Assembly: GCA_003448875.1 (NCBI GenBank)
Contig: DLXG01000228.1
Location: forward strand, 1-13,542
From: Anaerolineaceae bacterium
GTDB lineage: Bacteria > Chloroflexota > Anaerolineae > Anaerolineales > Anaerolineaceae
Direction of reading: 5' to 3'
DNA: 13,542 bases
The first letter of the stretch is position 1. Each line of letters begins with the position of its first letter. This document shows positions 1 to 8,400 of this stretch, in pieces. Under the pieces are notes generated by a model. That model saw only the letters and a list, made by a program, of their open reading frames with translations. It was not told where the DNA came from and made no database searches. Made by a program: the position numbers and the translations under genes.

Positions 1-822
1 GACGGTCAACTACTGGTCGGTGATTATGAAAACGTTCTGCATAGCCTCGATCCAAACAATGGCGTCGAAAAATGGATCTTCGCTCAGGCTCAGGCGGATT
101 GGATTGCCAGTCCGCTGGTTGTGGGCGATGTTATCCTCGCACCCAATGCGGATCACTTCTTATATGCGCTCTCAAGCAATGGATCGTTTCTGTGGAAGTT
201 TGAAACAGGACGTGCTTTGTGGGCGCAGCCGGTGAGCGATGGCGAAGTCGTTTATCAGGCTTCCATGGATCACAATGTCTATGCCATCAATATCCGCACC
301 GGTCAAAAGATCTGGTCGTTAGATGTGGGCGGGGCGGTGATTTACTCGCCAACTCTGGATGTCGAGAGAGGAACGCTTTATCTCACTACCCTGGCGCGCA
401 ACTTAATGGCCATCAATACCAGTGATGGTTCTGTCCGCTGGCAGCGTAAATTCGAAAGCGGACTGTGGACTCAACCCGCCTTGAAAGACGGGCGGCTTTA
501 CATGGGAGATTTACAGGGTACGGTGTACGCCATCTCTGCCGAGGATGGAAGCGAGGTCTGGTCACAGAAAGTTGATCAGCCGGTGACGGGTAAGGCGGCT
601 GTTCTGGACAACCGGGTGGTTTTCCCAACCGAGGACGGCAGTCTGATTGCCATGACCCTGGAAGGTGAACGTTTGTGGAGCCGCACATTTGAGGGAAAGT
701 TATATACCGGGCCGGTAGTGATCGGCGACCGTCTGGCAGTGGGCATTGCCGGCGGTAAGGAATTTTTGAAAATGGTCTCGCTGGATGGGCAAGACCTGTG
801 GACGTTTGTTCCACCTAAATGA
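1..822 (+). CDS. PQQ-like (WD40-type) beta-propeller repeat protein, 5'-truncated by the window
   Basis: Frame 1 is open from the first base, so the N-terminus lies outside the window; 273 residues are visible. Seven repeats of about 40 residues are seen. Each ends in a turn of the type (D/N/T/E)-G-x-x-x-W, with Trp at visible residues 25, 65, 105, 147, 187, 226 and 267, followed by a strand and a small-residue turn. This is the PQQ_2/BamB-like propeller fold. Such proteins act mostly as extracytoplasmic scaffolds. A signal peptide or lipobox cannot be checked because the start is missing. I see no sign of an enzymatic active site, and PQQ binding is not implied by the fold. The stop is 15 bases before the yidC start, so the two genes are very probably co-transcribed, which hints at a role in membrane or secreted protein assembly. 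An ATG-like start at 121 is an internal GTG codon, not the true start. The fold call is firm; the function is inferred. Confidence 0.88.
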   Translation, partial: DGQLLVGDYENVLHSLDPNNGVEKWIFAQAQADWIASPLVVGDVILAPNADHFLYALSSNGSFLWKFETGRALWAQPVSDGEVVYQASMDHNVYAINIRTGQKIWSLDVGGAVIYSPTLDVERGTLYLTTLARNLMAINTSDGSVRWQRKFESGLWTQPALKDGRLYMGDLQGTVYAISAEDGSEVWSQKVDQPVTGKAAVLDNRVVFPTEDGSLIAMTLEGERLWSRTFEGKLYTGPVVIGDRLAVGIAGGKEFLKMVSLDGQDLWTFVPPK

Positions 823-837
823 GAGAGGTAAAAAAAC

Positions 838-1650
838 ATGTGGGACGCTTTAATCATTACGCCGTTTATCAATACCCTGCTGTTCATCTATAACATCGTT
901 GGACAGAATTTCGGGATTGCGATTATCCTGTTCACACTGCTGATTCGGGTGATTACCCATCCCTTGATGGTCAAACAAATCAAGGGAGCGCAAGCGATGC
1001 AGGAACTTCAAAAGAACGAGAAGTGGATCAAAATTCAAGAGAAGTACAAAGGCGACCGCGAAAAACTGGCTCAGGAACAAATGGCCCTCTACAAAGAATT
1101 GGGAATTAACCCGTTTGCTTCCTGTCTGCCGACCCTGATTCAATTACCGATCATTTTTGGTTTGTATCAGGCAATCATCTCGGCGCTTGCCAGCACTCCG
1201 CTCGATTTGCTGCGTCTAATCCGCCATATTTATCCCGGTTTGCTGCAGGTTGAATCTCTGATCCCGCTTAACTCACGCTTCTTATGGATGGATCTGGGAC
1301 AGCCAGAACGGTTGTTCATACCGGGTTTGAATTTCGGTATTCCGGTGCTGGTAGTGATTGTGGTCATTACTACCTACGTGCAGGGCAAGTTAATTGCAAC
1401 CCCTTCGGCAAACCCGAAAGATCAGGCAGCAGCCATGTCCAATATGATGAACCTGTATATGCCGATCTTCATGGGGTATCTGGCATACACACTGGCCTCA
1501 GGTTTAGCACTGTATTTTATCGCTTCGAACCTGATTGGTATCCTGCAATACGCCATGTTAGGCAAAGTCAACTGGGGAAATGTTTTCCCATTTTTGAAGA
1601 AACAACCCGTAGCAGCAGGTAGTAGCGGGAAGAAATCTTTCTCCAAATAA
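838..1650 (+). CDS. yidC: YidC/Oxa1/Alb3 membrane protein insertase, short Gram-positive type
   Basis: This is a membrane insertase that places proteins in the cytoplasmic membrane, alone or with SecYEG. It has 270 residues. Five membrane segments are visible at about 24-43, 97-117, 164-184, 204-221 and 222-242. Arg37 in the first conserved helix (TLLIRVITHPL) is the hydrophilic-groove arginine of the family. The charged cytoplasmic hairpin at 47-88 is followed by the family motif NPFASCLPTLIQLPI (91-105). There is no large periplasmic P1 domain as in Proteobacteria, and no lipoprotein cysteine near the N-terminus. The short Lys/Ser-rich tail ends in KKSFSK. GAGAGGT at 822-828 is the SD sequence for the ATG. 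The usual partner jag follows after 47 bases. The usual rnpA neighbour is not seen; a beta-propeller gene stands directly upstream. Confidence 0.95.
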   Translation: MWDALIITPFINTLLFIYNIVGQNFGIAIILFTLLIRVITHPLMVKQIKGAQAMQELQKNEKWIKIQEKYKGDREKLAQEQMALYKELGINPFASCLPTLIQLPIIFGLYQAIISALASTPLDLLRLIRHIYPGLLQVESLIPLNSRFLWMDLGQPERLFIPGLNFGIPVLVVIVVITTYVQGKLIATPSANPKDQAAAMSNMMNLYMPIFMGYLAYTLASGLALYFIASNLIGILQYAMLGKVNWGNVFPFLKKQPVAAGSSGKKSFSK

Positions 1651-1697
1651 CCCGTCGTTCCCCAGAAAAACATGGAAAGGGAAGATTTGAGGAGTCT

Positions 1698-2483
1698 ATG
1701 AGTCACGAGAAAACCACCCTTGAAATCATTGCTCCAACTGTGGAGGAAGCCGTTGCCAAAGGATTAAATCAATTGGGCCTGCGGGAAGATGAGGTGGAGG
1801 TCGAGGTTTTGGATGCTGGCAGCCGAGGATTCCTCGGATTAGGAAGCCGCCAGGCACGCATTCGCCTGTACATAAAAGAAAAAGAAACTGTTAATGAAAC
1901 TGCGGTTGAAAATAGCCGGAATCGAACCCGTCAGGTTGAAAATAGTTCTGTCTCTGCGACAACCGTATCCCAAAGTGGCGAAGGGGAGGCGGAGAATGAC
2001 GAGAAATTCATTTTGAAAACCGCCGAACAGATCACAGGTGAATTATTGCAAAAAATGCACTTGAAAGCCCGGTTGAAGGCCACCATGCTTCCGCCGCAGG
2101 ATGAAAATGATCAACCGACTGTGATGGTAGAAGTACAGGGTGAGGACTTAAGCATCCTGATTGGGCGGCGTTCGGAAACATTAAATGCTTTGCAATATAT
2201 CACCAGTTTGATCTTGAGCAAAGAAGTCGGCCGATGGGTACCCCTTATTATTGATGTGCAGGGATACCGTGCCCGTCGTGAACGTCAATTGCGGGTGCTG
2301 GCCCGCCGAACGGCCGAACAGGTGGTTCACACTGGCAGGAAAATCACGCTGGAACCGATGCCTGCCAACGAGCGGCGGGTGATTCACCTTGAATTGCGCG
2401 ATCACCCGGATGTGACTACTGAAAGTGTCGGTGAAGAACCAAACCGGAAAGTCACGATTTTTCTAAAAAAACATCATTCTTGA
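1698..2483 (+). CDS. jag: Jag/KhpB RNA-binding protein (Jag_N, KH and R3H domains)
   Basis: This cytoplasmic RNA-binding protein of the Jag/SpoIIIJ-associated family is known as KhpB or EloR in cocci and is linked to cell elongation and small-RNA binding. It has 261 residues. The Jag_N domain spans about 5-58, with the typical GSRGFLGLG (41-49). A polar, Ser/Glu-rich linker runs from about 62 to 103. A type-II KH domain (about 105-185) carries the loop GRRS at 156-159, where most relatives have GxxG ending in Gly. An R3H domain follows (about 190-257), with Arg226-x3-His230 and strongly basic flanks. GAGGAG at 1689-1694 precedes the ATG at good spacing. The order yidC-jag is conserved across bacteria, so the identity is firm. 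A hairpin terminator follows directly. The Ser159 replacement may alter nucleic-acid binding by the KH loop. Confidence 0.95.
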   Translation: MSHEKTTLEIIAPTVEEAVAKGLNQLGLREDEVEVEVLDAGSRGFLGLGSRQARIRLYIKEKETVNETAVENSRNRTRQVENSSVSATTVSQSGEGEAENDEKFILKTAEQITGELLQKMHLKARLKATMLPPQDENDQPTVMVEVQGEDLSILIGRRSETLNALQYITSLILSKEVGRWVPLIIDVQGYRARRERQLRVLARRTAEQVVHTGRKITLEPMPANERRVIHLELRDHPDVTTESVGEEPNRKVTIFLKKHHS

Positions 2484-2495
2484 ACCATTTGTGAG

Positions 2496-2540
2496 AACAG
2501 GCATTTTCAAAACTAAAAATGAAGTGCCTGTTTTCTTTTT
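2496..2540 (+). terminator. Intrinsic terminator after jag
   Basis: AACAGGCA (2496-2503) pairs perfectly with TGCCTGTT (2525-2532). The stem continues inward by four further pairs, two of them wobble, and is closed by an A-rich loop. The 3' arm runs into TTCTTTTT (2533-2540). The U-tract is followed at once by the SD sequence of the glycosyltransferase gene, GAGGA at 2541-2545. Confidence 0.8.
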
Positions 2541-2549
2541 GAGGAAAAC

Positions 2550-3719
2550 GTGACGATCTGGCAGTTCCTCATCTCCACCCATGCAGATGGTTTGCTGGGG
2601 TATCTTGCCGTTATCCTGACCATTTCGGTTCTTAATCTGTTCTGGTTTCGACGGATAGACCGATACCCACCGGCAGGGAAAAAGCCATTCGTTTCGGTCC
2701 TTATTCCAGCCCGTAACGAGGAAAAAAATATAGCCGCCTGCCTTGAAGCAGTCTTACAGCAAGATTATCCAAATATTGAATTTTGGGTTCTGGATGATCA
2801 ATCCAGTGACCGCACGGCTGAAATTGTAAAAGAATACAGTCGAAAGGATCACCGTCTTGGTTTGATTGAAGGTAAACCTCTGCCTGCCGGCTGGTTAGGA
2901 AAACATTGGGCATGTTCTCAGCTGGCCGAACACAGCAAGGGGGAATACCTGCTCTTTCTGGATGCGGATACCCGTCTTCAACCTCACGCGGTTAGCCACG
3001 CAATGAATGCCTTGCTGCATGAGAGGTTAGACTTGCTGAGTGTGGTGCCCAAAGAAATTGTGGTCAGTTGGGGCGAGCGGCTGATTCAGCCCTTCTTCCT
3101 GTGGGCAGTTTATACCGTACTGCCGTTAGGGATTGCCCGCAAAGTACAACTCGACTGGCTGACTTTTTCAATCGGTCAATTCATGCTATTTGACCGCAAG
3201 GCTTATATTGAGATTGGTGGTCATGCCGCAGTACGCAGCGATGCAGTGGATGATCTGGCGCTGGGGCGCAGGATTGTCCGGCACGGTTTTCGCTGGTGGC
3301 TGGCGGATGGCACCACACAGGTGGAATGCCGCATGTATCATTCCTTAAGACAGGTGATTGAGGGTTTTAGCAAGAATTATTTTGCGGCTTTTCGGTATAA
3401 TCTTTTGATATATGGTTTCGTTTTTACATGGTTGTTCGTGGTGTTCTGGGAGCCGCTCATCGCTCTTCTCTTGCATTCAATCGGCTTGAGACCTGAGTAC
3501 TTCCCGCTTGAAAAAGCAATTTTGGCAACGGCCCTCTCTTTGTTCATTTGGGGTCTGGTTTATGCGCGGCTGAAGTTTCCGCTATATCTTGCCCTGTTCT
3601 ATCCCCTGACTGTACTGCTGAACAGCCTGATTGCGGTTCGTTCTTTCTACCTGACCCTCAGCGGGAAATCCACCTGGAAAGACCGCCAATTGGAAAAACC
3701 AAAAATTCGCTTCTTTTAA
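2550..3719 (+). CDS. Membrane-anchored family 2 glycosyltransferase (CrtQ/HpnB-like)
   Basis: This 389-residue inverting GT-A glycosyltransferase probably transfers a sugar to a lipid or isoprenoid-type acceptor at the inner face of the membrane. A membrane helix spans about 15-34. The GT2 core begins with [10 protein letters not shown] (49-58). Asp82-Asp83 (LDDQSSDRT) and the metal-binding DAD (138-140) follow. LPAGWLGK (111-118) is a stretch I associate with carotenoid and hopanoid-associated glycosyltransferases. DDLALGRR (234-241) fits the catalytic-base region. Three or so helices occupy the C-terminus (about 285-368). The start is GTG, set by GAGGA at 2541-2545. No squalene, hopene or carotenoid gene is in the window, so the acceptor is unknown; other lipid acceptors are equally possible. 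The stop is 13 bases before the next gene, so these two are likely co-transcribed. Confidence 0.85.
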   Translation: MTIWQFLISTHADGLLGYLAVILTISVLNLFWFRRIDRYPPAGKKPFVSVLIPARNEEKNIAACLEAVLQQDYPNIEFWVLDDQSSDRTAEIVKEYSRKDHRLGLIEGKPLPAGWLGKHWACSQLAEHSKGEYLLFLDADTRLQPHAVSHAMNALLHERLDLLSVVPKEIVVSWGERLIQPFFLWAVYTVLPLGIARKVQLDWLTFSIGQFMLFDRKAYIEIGGHAAVRSDAVDDLALGRRIVRHGFRWWLADGTTQVECRMYHSLRQVIEGFSKNYFAAFRYNLLIYGFVFTWLFVVFWEPLIALLLHSIGLRPEYFPLEKAILATALSLFIWGLVYARLKFPLYLALFYPLTVLLNSLIAVRSFYLTLSGKSTWKDRQLEKPKIRFF

Positions 3720-3732
3720 CGGAGGAAACCTT

Positions 3733-5037
3733 ATGAAAGCAGTGGATATCATCATCAAAAAACGTGATCGAAAAGTTTTAACCCGTGAAGAGATTGAATT
3801 TTTTGTAAATGGCTTTACGCGGGGTGAAATCCCGGATTATCAGGTGGCGGCCTGGGCTATGGCTGTCATGCTGAATGGCATGACCGAACAGGAAACCACG
3901 GATCTGACTCTGGCTATGGCCTATTCCGGCGAGGTGCTGGATTTATCCGAAGTGGTCCCGATTGCGGTGGATAAACATTCTACCGGGGGAGTGGGAGATA
4001 AAACCACACTGGTGGTGGAACCATTGGTGGCTGCCTGTGGATTGCCGGTGGGCAAGATGTCCGGGCGAGGGCTTGGTTTTAGCGGCGGTACATTGGACAA
4101 AATTGAGTCAATTCGCGGCTTTCGCACCGATTTGACCAAAGAAGAATTCATCCACCATTTACGAACCTATGGGTTAGTGTTGACCGGCCAGACCGGTGAT
4201 TTAGCTCCCGCGGATGGAAAACTATACGCCCTGAGGGATGTTACCGGTACTGTCCCTTCAATCCCTCTAATTGCATCCTCTATTATGAGTAAGAAAATTG
4301 CCGCCGGCGCACAGGCAATTGTGCTGGATGTAAAAGTGGGGGTGGGGGCGTTCATGGAAACGTTGGAGGATGCCCGTCGACTGGCTGAATTAATGGTAGC
4401 CATTGCCCGCCTTTCAGGGCGAAAGGCGGTGGCAATTTTATCGGATATGAACCAGCCCTTGGGTTACGCGGTTGGAAATGCCCTGGAATTAAAAGAAGCC
4501 ATTGATACCCTGCATGGCAACGGCCCGGAAGACTTTTATGAGCATTGTATGGAAATTGCCAGTCATTTGCTGGTTATTGGAGGAAAAGCAACAGACTTAC
4601 GTGAAGGCCGCGATCTGGCTGAAGAGGCGTTGCGGGAAGGACATGCCTGGCAAAAGTTCCGCATGTTGGTGCAGGCGCAGGGCGGCGATGTGAGTATGGT
4701 GGACCAGCCCGAAAAACTACCCAAAGCGAAGTTGATTGAGGAGGTATATGCAAGTCAGGAGGGATATCTGTCGGCGATTAATGCGCGTGAGGTAGGTGAA
4801 ACTTCGGTAGATTTAGGGGCCGGCAGAGTCAAAAAGGGCGATCTGATTGACCATGCGGTGGGCATTGTTATTCACCACAAAGTTGGGGATTTTGTCCGCA
4901 AAGGGGATTTGCTGTTTACCATCCATGCCAATGATGATTCAAAACTGAGGGAGGCGAAAGAACGGCTGCTGGCAGCACATAGCTGGAGCACGACAGTGGT
5001 TCAACCATTGCCGCTGTTTTATGGTGTAGTTGAGTAA
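3733..5037 (+). CDS. pdp: Pyrimidine-nucleoside / thymidine phosphorylase
   Basis: This cytoplasmic salvage enzyme performs reversible phosphorolysis of thymidine, deoxyuridine or uridine to the free base and (deoxy)ribose 1-phosphate. It has 434 residues, normal for the NP-II family. The all-alpha lobe is N-terminal and split. [10 protein letters not shown] (81-90) is the phosphate loop. [16 protein letters not shown] (110-125) is the family signature, with Ser at a place that is usually Thr or Ala. Lys81, Ser83, Thr120, Arg168, Ser183 and Lys187 match the phosphate- and base-binding residues of the E. coli enzyme with a constant offset of three. A C-terminal PYNP domain with a lipoyl-like fold ends the protein. 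GGAGGA at 3721-3726 gives a strong SD. I cannot tell from sequence whether it prefers thymidine (deoA-like) or is broad (pdp-like). The linkage to the glycosyltransferase gene has no evident metabolic meaning. Confidence 0.94.
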   Translation: MKAVDIIIKKRDRKVLTREEIEFFVNGFTRGEIPDYQVAAWAMAVMLNGMTEQETTDLTLAMAYSGEVLDLSEVVPIAVDKHSTGGVGDKTTLVVEPLVAACGLPVGKMSGRGLGFSGGTLDKIESIRGFRTDLTKEEFIHHLRTYGLVLTGQTGDLAPADGKLYALRDVTGTVPSIPLIASSIMSKKIAAGAQAIVLDVKVGVGAFMETLEDARRLAELMVAIARLSGRKAVAILSDMNQPLGYAVGNALELKEAIDTLHGNGPEDFYEHCMEIASHLLVIGGKATDLREGRDLAEEALREGHAWQKFRMLVQAQGGDVSMVDQPEKLPKAKLIEEVYASQEGYLSAINAREVGETSVDLGAGRVKKGDLIDHAVGIVIHHKVGDFVRKGDLLFTIHANDDSKLREAKERLLAAHSWSTTVVQPLPLFYGVVE

Positions 5038-5065
5038 ATCTTTGGGTACGGTAAAATGGAATTAA

Positions 5066-5095
5066 GAAGCCGCTTTGCGGTGGTTTCTGTTTAAT
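5066..5095 (+). terminator. Possible terminator after the phosphorylase gene
   Basis: GAAGCC (5066-5071) can pair with GGTTTC (5082-5087), one pair being wobble. Alternatively CCGC (5070-5073) pairs with GCGG (5077-5080) across TTT. The arm is followed by TGTTTAATT, an imperfect U-tract. The stem is short and has alternative pairings, so the call is tentative, but its position 28 bases after the stop fits. Confidence 0.42.
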
Positions 5096-5133
5096 TAAAA
5101 GTGGAATGGCAGTATGTTTAGGTTCGCTTGCAC

Positions 5134-5162
5134 TTGTCATTCATTCAATTTCGTGGCATAAT
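5134..5162 (+). promoter_or_regulatory. Sigma-70-type promoter for the ileS leader
   Basis: TTGTCA (5134-5139) and CATAAT (5157-5162) are separated by 17 bases, and each has one mismatch from consensus. Transcription should start near 5169, about a dozen bases before the T-box leader begins. An overlapping TTGCAC at 5128 would give a 23-base spacer and is not favoured. Confidence 0.72.
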
Positions 5163-5180
5163 TTTGGCATCTTTGTGAAA

Positions 5181-5457
5181 AGCGATGATGGAAACGAGTA
5201 GGTTTGTGCGCAGCCTCAGCGAGCCCGGGCGGGTGTGAGCCGGGCGCAAAGCGGCAAACTGAAAATCCTTCCGGAGCTGCAAACTGAACGCAGGGTAATC
5301 TGTCAGTAGGGGCGCCGGCTTCGCCAGCCGTTAGAAGGGGCGCGAATATATCCTGTGAAAGGCGTATTCGGCTGAGTGCCTGCTGAACAGCAGGAAACAG
5401 GGTGGTACCGCGAGAACAACCCTCTCGTCCCTGTGTGGGGAGAGGGTTAATTTATTA
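5181..5457 (+). promoter_or_regulatory. tRNA-Ile T-box leader (transcription antitermination riboswitch)
   Basis: The leader binds tRNA-Ile and senses whether it is charged. Stem I base: AGC (5181-5183) pairs with GCT (5276-5278), then a kink-turn-like asymmetric bulge (GATGAT against GGA). GGAA (5190-5193) then pairs with TTCC (5269-5272). The specifier loop has the AGTA of loop E (5197-5200) on its 5' side and the codon ATC at 5265-5267 on its 3' side. GTTTG (5202-5206) pairs with CAAAC (5255-5259) above it. A distal stem is formed by GCCCGG (5223-5228) and CCGGGC (5240-5245). Stem III is CCTGCT/AGCAGG (5379-5394). The T-box core AGGGTGGTACCGCG (5399-5412) carries TGGT at 5403-5406 to pair with the ACCA end of uncharged tRNA. 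The antiterminator uses ACAGGG (5397-5402) with CCCTGT (5429-5434) and CGAG (5411-5414) with CTCG (5424-5427). AUC specifier, discriminator A and the downstream ileS all agree. Confidence 0.96.
5418..5457 (+). terminator. T-box-controlled terminator
   Basis: AACCCTCTC (5418-5426) pairs perfectly with GAGAGGGTT (5440-5448), followed by the U-rich AATTTATT. Bases 5424-5426 are shared with the antiterminator helix, so the two folds exclude each other. Charged tRNA-Ile should favour this hairpin and stop transcription before ileS. Confidence 0.88.
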
Positions 5458-5482
5458 AATTCAAGTCCTTTAAGGAGTGAAC

Positions 5483-8400
5483 ATGTTTCGACCGGTTTCT
5501 CCAAAGCTCAATATCGTGTTGATGGAAGAGGGTGTTCTGCGATTTTGGAAAAAGAACCAGATTTTCCGAAAATCAATGGAACAACGGGAAGGATGCCCGG
5601 AATATGTTTTCTATGAAGGCCCGCCAACGGCTAACGGTAAGCCGGGCGTGCATCATGTGCTGGCGCGCGCCTTCAAGGATGTATTCCCCCGTTATAAAAC
5701 CATGCAGGGTTTTCATGTCATCCGGCGCGGCGGCTGGGATACGCATGGCTTGCCGGTTGAGATTGAGGTGGAGAAGAAACTCGGTTTTACGAACAAGCAG
5801 CAAATTGAGGATTTTGGCATCGCACGCTTTAACGCCCTTTGCCGCGAGTCGGCTTTTTCTTACATTCAAGAATGGGAGAAACTAACCGACCGAATCGCAT
5901 TTTGGGTGGATTTAGACACGGCGTACATTACCTATACCAATGAATATATCGAGTCGGTCTGGTGGATTTTAAAGAATTTCTGGGACAAAGGCCTGTTGTA
6001 TCAGGGATTTAAGGTTGTGCCTTACTGCTCACGCTGTGGTACGCCTCTCTCTGACCATGAAGTGGCGTTGGGTTACGATGATGCAACCGATCCCTCGGTC
6101 TATGTGCGTCTACCGCTGGTGGACGAACCGGATACCGCTCTGCTGGTCTGGACCACAACTCCGTGGACTTTACCGGCAAATGTGGCTGTGGCGGCTCATC
6201 CCGACGAAACGTACGTGGTGATCGAAAGGGAATTAGAAGAAGGCGGCAGCGAGAAATTAATCCTTGCCGAAGCACTTTTAGAAAAAGTATTCGCCGGCCA
6301 GCCATACCGCGTTGTAAAAACCATGAAGGGCAAAAGCCTGAAAGGCAAGCGGTATCAACCCCTGTTTACTTTCGTGCCTCCCGATAAACCGGCTCATTAT
6401 GTGGTGCTGGGTGATTTTGTCACGACCGAAGATGGCACGGGGCTGGTACACATGGCGCCCGCCTTTGGCGCGGAGGATATGAACGCAGCGCTGGAGTATG
6501 ATCTGCCGATCATCATGACGGTTGCACCAAACGGCACCTTCATTCCAGAAGTGCGTCCATGGGCAGGCATGTTCGTCAAAGATGCTGACCCCTTGATCAT
6601 GGAAGATTTACGCCAGCGCGGGCTTCTCTTCCGTTCTGGAACCTATACCCATACCTATCCTTTCTGCTGGCGTTGTGATACCCCTCTGCTGTATTATGCC
6701 CGTCCGACGTGGTATATCCGTACCAGCCAGTTTAAGGAACGCATGGTTGAATTGAACGAACAAATCAACTGGTATCCGGCTCACATCAAGACCGGGCGGT
6801 TTGGAAACTGGCTGGCGAATAATATTGACTGGGCATTGGGCCGCGAGCGGTACTGGGGAACTCCGTTGCCGGTGTGGGAGTGCGAGCAATGCAAACATCA
6901 GGATTGTATTGGCTCGGTGGCTGAATTGAGTCAAAAGACCGGGCGTGATCTTTCCGGTTTGGACCTGCACCGCCCGCATGTGGATGAGGTCACCTATTCG
7001 TGTTCGGAATGCGGCGGGAAAATGCGGCGTGTACCCGAACTGATTGATGTTTGGTTCGACTCGGGTTCAATGCCTTATGCTCAATGGCATTACCCATTTG
7101 AAAATCAGGAAATTTTTGCCAGACAGTACCCGGCTGATTACATTTGTGAGGCGGTTGACCAGACCCGCGGCTGGTTCTATTCACTTCACGCCATCAGTAC
7201 GCTGCTGAACGATCAGGTCAGTTTCAAGAATGTCATTTGCCTGGGTTTGATTCTGGATGGCAAAGGCGAAAAAATGTCCAAATCGCGCGGTAATGTAGCC
7301 GATCCGTGGGATGTGTTGAATAAACACGGCGCGGATGCAATGCGCTGGTATCTTTATACAGCCAGCCCGCCGGGACAGGAACGGCGTTATTCCTCCGAAC
7401 TGGTTTCGGAAGTAGTTCGTAATTTCACCCTGACTTTGTGGAACACCTACTCTTTCTTTGTTACTTATGCCAACCTGGATGGGTGGCAGCCGGATGCTTC
7501 GCATGAGCCGCAATACAGTGACCTCGACCGCTGGCTGCGCTCCAGCCTGCATGCTCTGGTGCGGGATGTAACCGAAGCAATGGAAACTTACGATGTGCTG
7601 GGGGCTACCCGGCCCATAGAAACTTTCGTGGATCAGTTATCGAACTGGTACTTAAGGCGTTCACGGCGGCGGTTTTGGAAGAGTGAATCGGATGAGGATA
7701 AACGCGCAGCTTACGCAACGCTTTATGAAGCACTGGTGACGATTGCAAAACTGCTTGCCCCCACCATGCCCTTCATGGCAGAGGAGTTGTATCAGAATCT
7801 GGTACGCAGTGTGGATCAATCCGCTCCCGAATCGGTGCATCTGGCACGCTGGCCCGAGTTCGACCCGCGTGTAATTGACGAACGGCTCAACCGCGAAATG
7901 GCATTGGTGATGAAACTGGCATCTGTGGGGCATGCAGCCCGCAACAAAGCTAACCGCAAAGTACGCCAACCACTGGCAGAAGCGGCTTTCTCGGTCGGTA
8001 CAGCGGAAGAAATGCGGGTGGTGGAAGCATACGCAGATTTGTTGGAAGATGAATTAAATGTCAAGAAGGTGCGAGTGCTGGATACGACTTCTGAGGCGGT
8101 GGCTTACTCGCTCAACCCGCTGCCCAAACAGTTAGGCCAAAAGTACGGCAGTAAGTTCCCTGCCATCCGCAAGGCATTATTGGAAATGGATGCTGAAACT
8201 GCTGCGAAAAGATTGCTGGCTGGCCAGCCGCTGGCGGTGCAGGTTGAGGGAGAAACTTTCACGATCTTACCGGAAGAGGTGGAAGTGCGCGCTACAGCCC
8301 GCGAGGGTTTTGCCGTTGCGAGTGAAGGGGCTTATCTGGCGGCTTTGATAACCGACTTGACCCCTGAACTGGTCAAAGAAGGTCTGGCTCGGGAGTTCGT

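Noticed and set aside
5030..5057. TTGAGT and TAAAAT with a 16-base spacer, a possible promoter just after the phosphorylase gene.
   Set aside because: It would fire straight into the hairpin at 5066-5087, and a better promoter (5134-5162) sits at the expected place before the T-box.
5221..5345. GC-rich palindromes suggesting a REP-type repeat or an attachment site.
   Set aside because: All are accounted for by T-box Stem I and Stem II region helices.
5477..5479. GTG as an upstream in-frame start for ileS.
   Set aside because: It forms part of the AAGGAG SD region itself; the ATG at 5483 has proper spacing.
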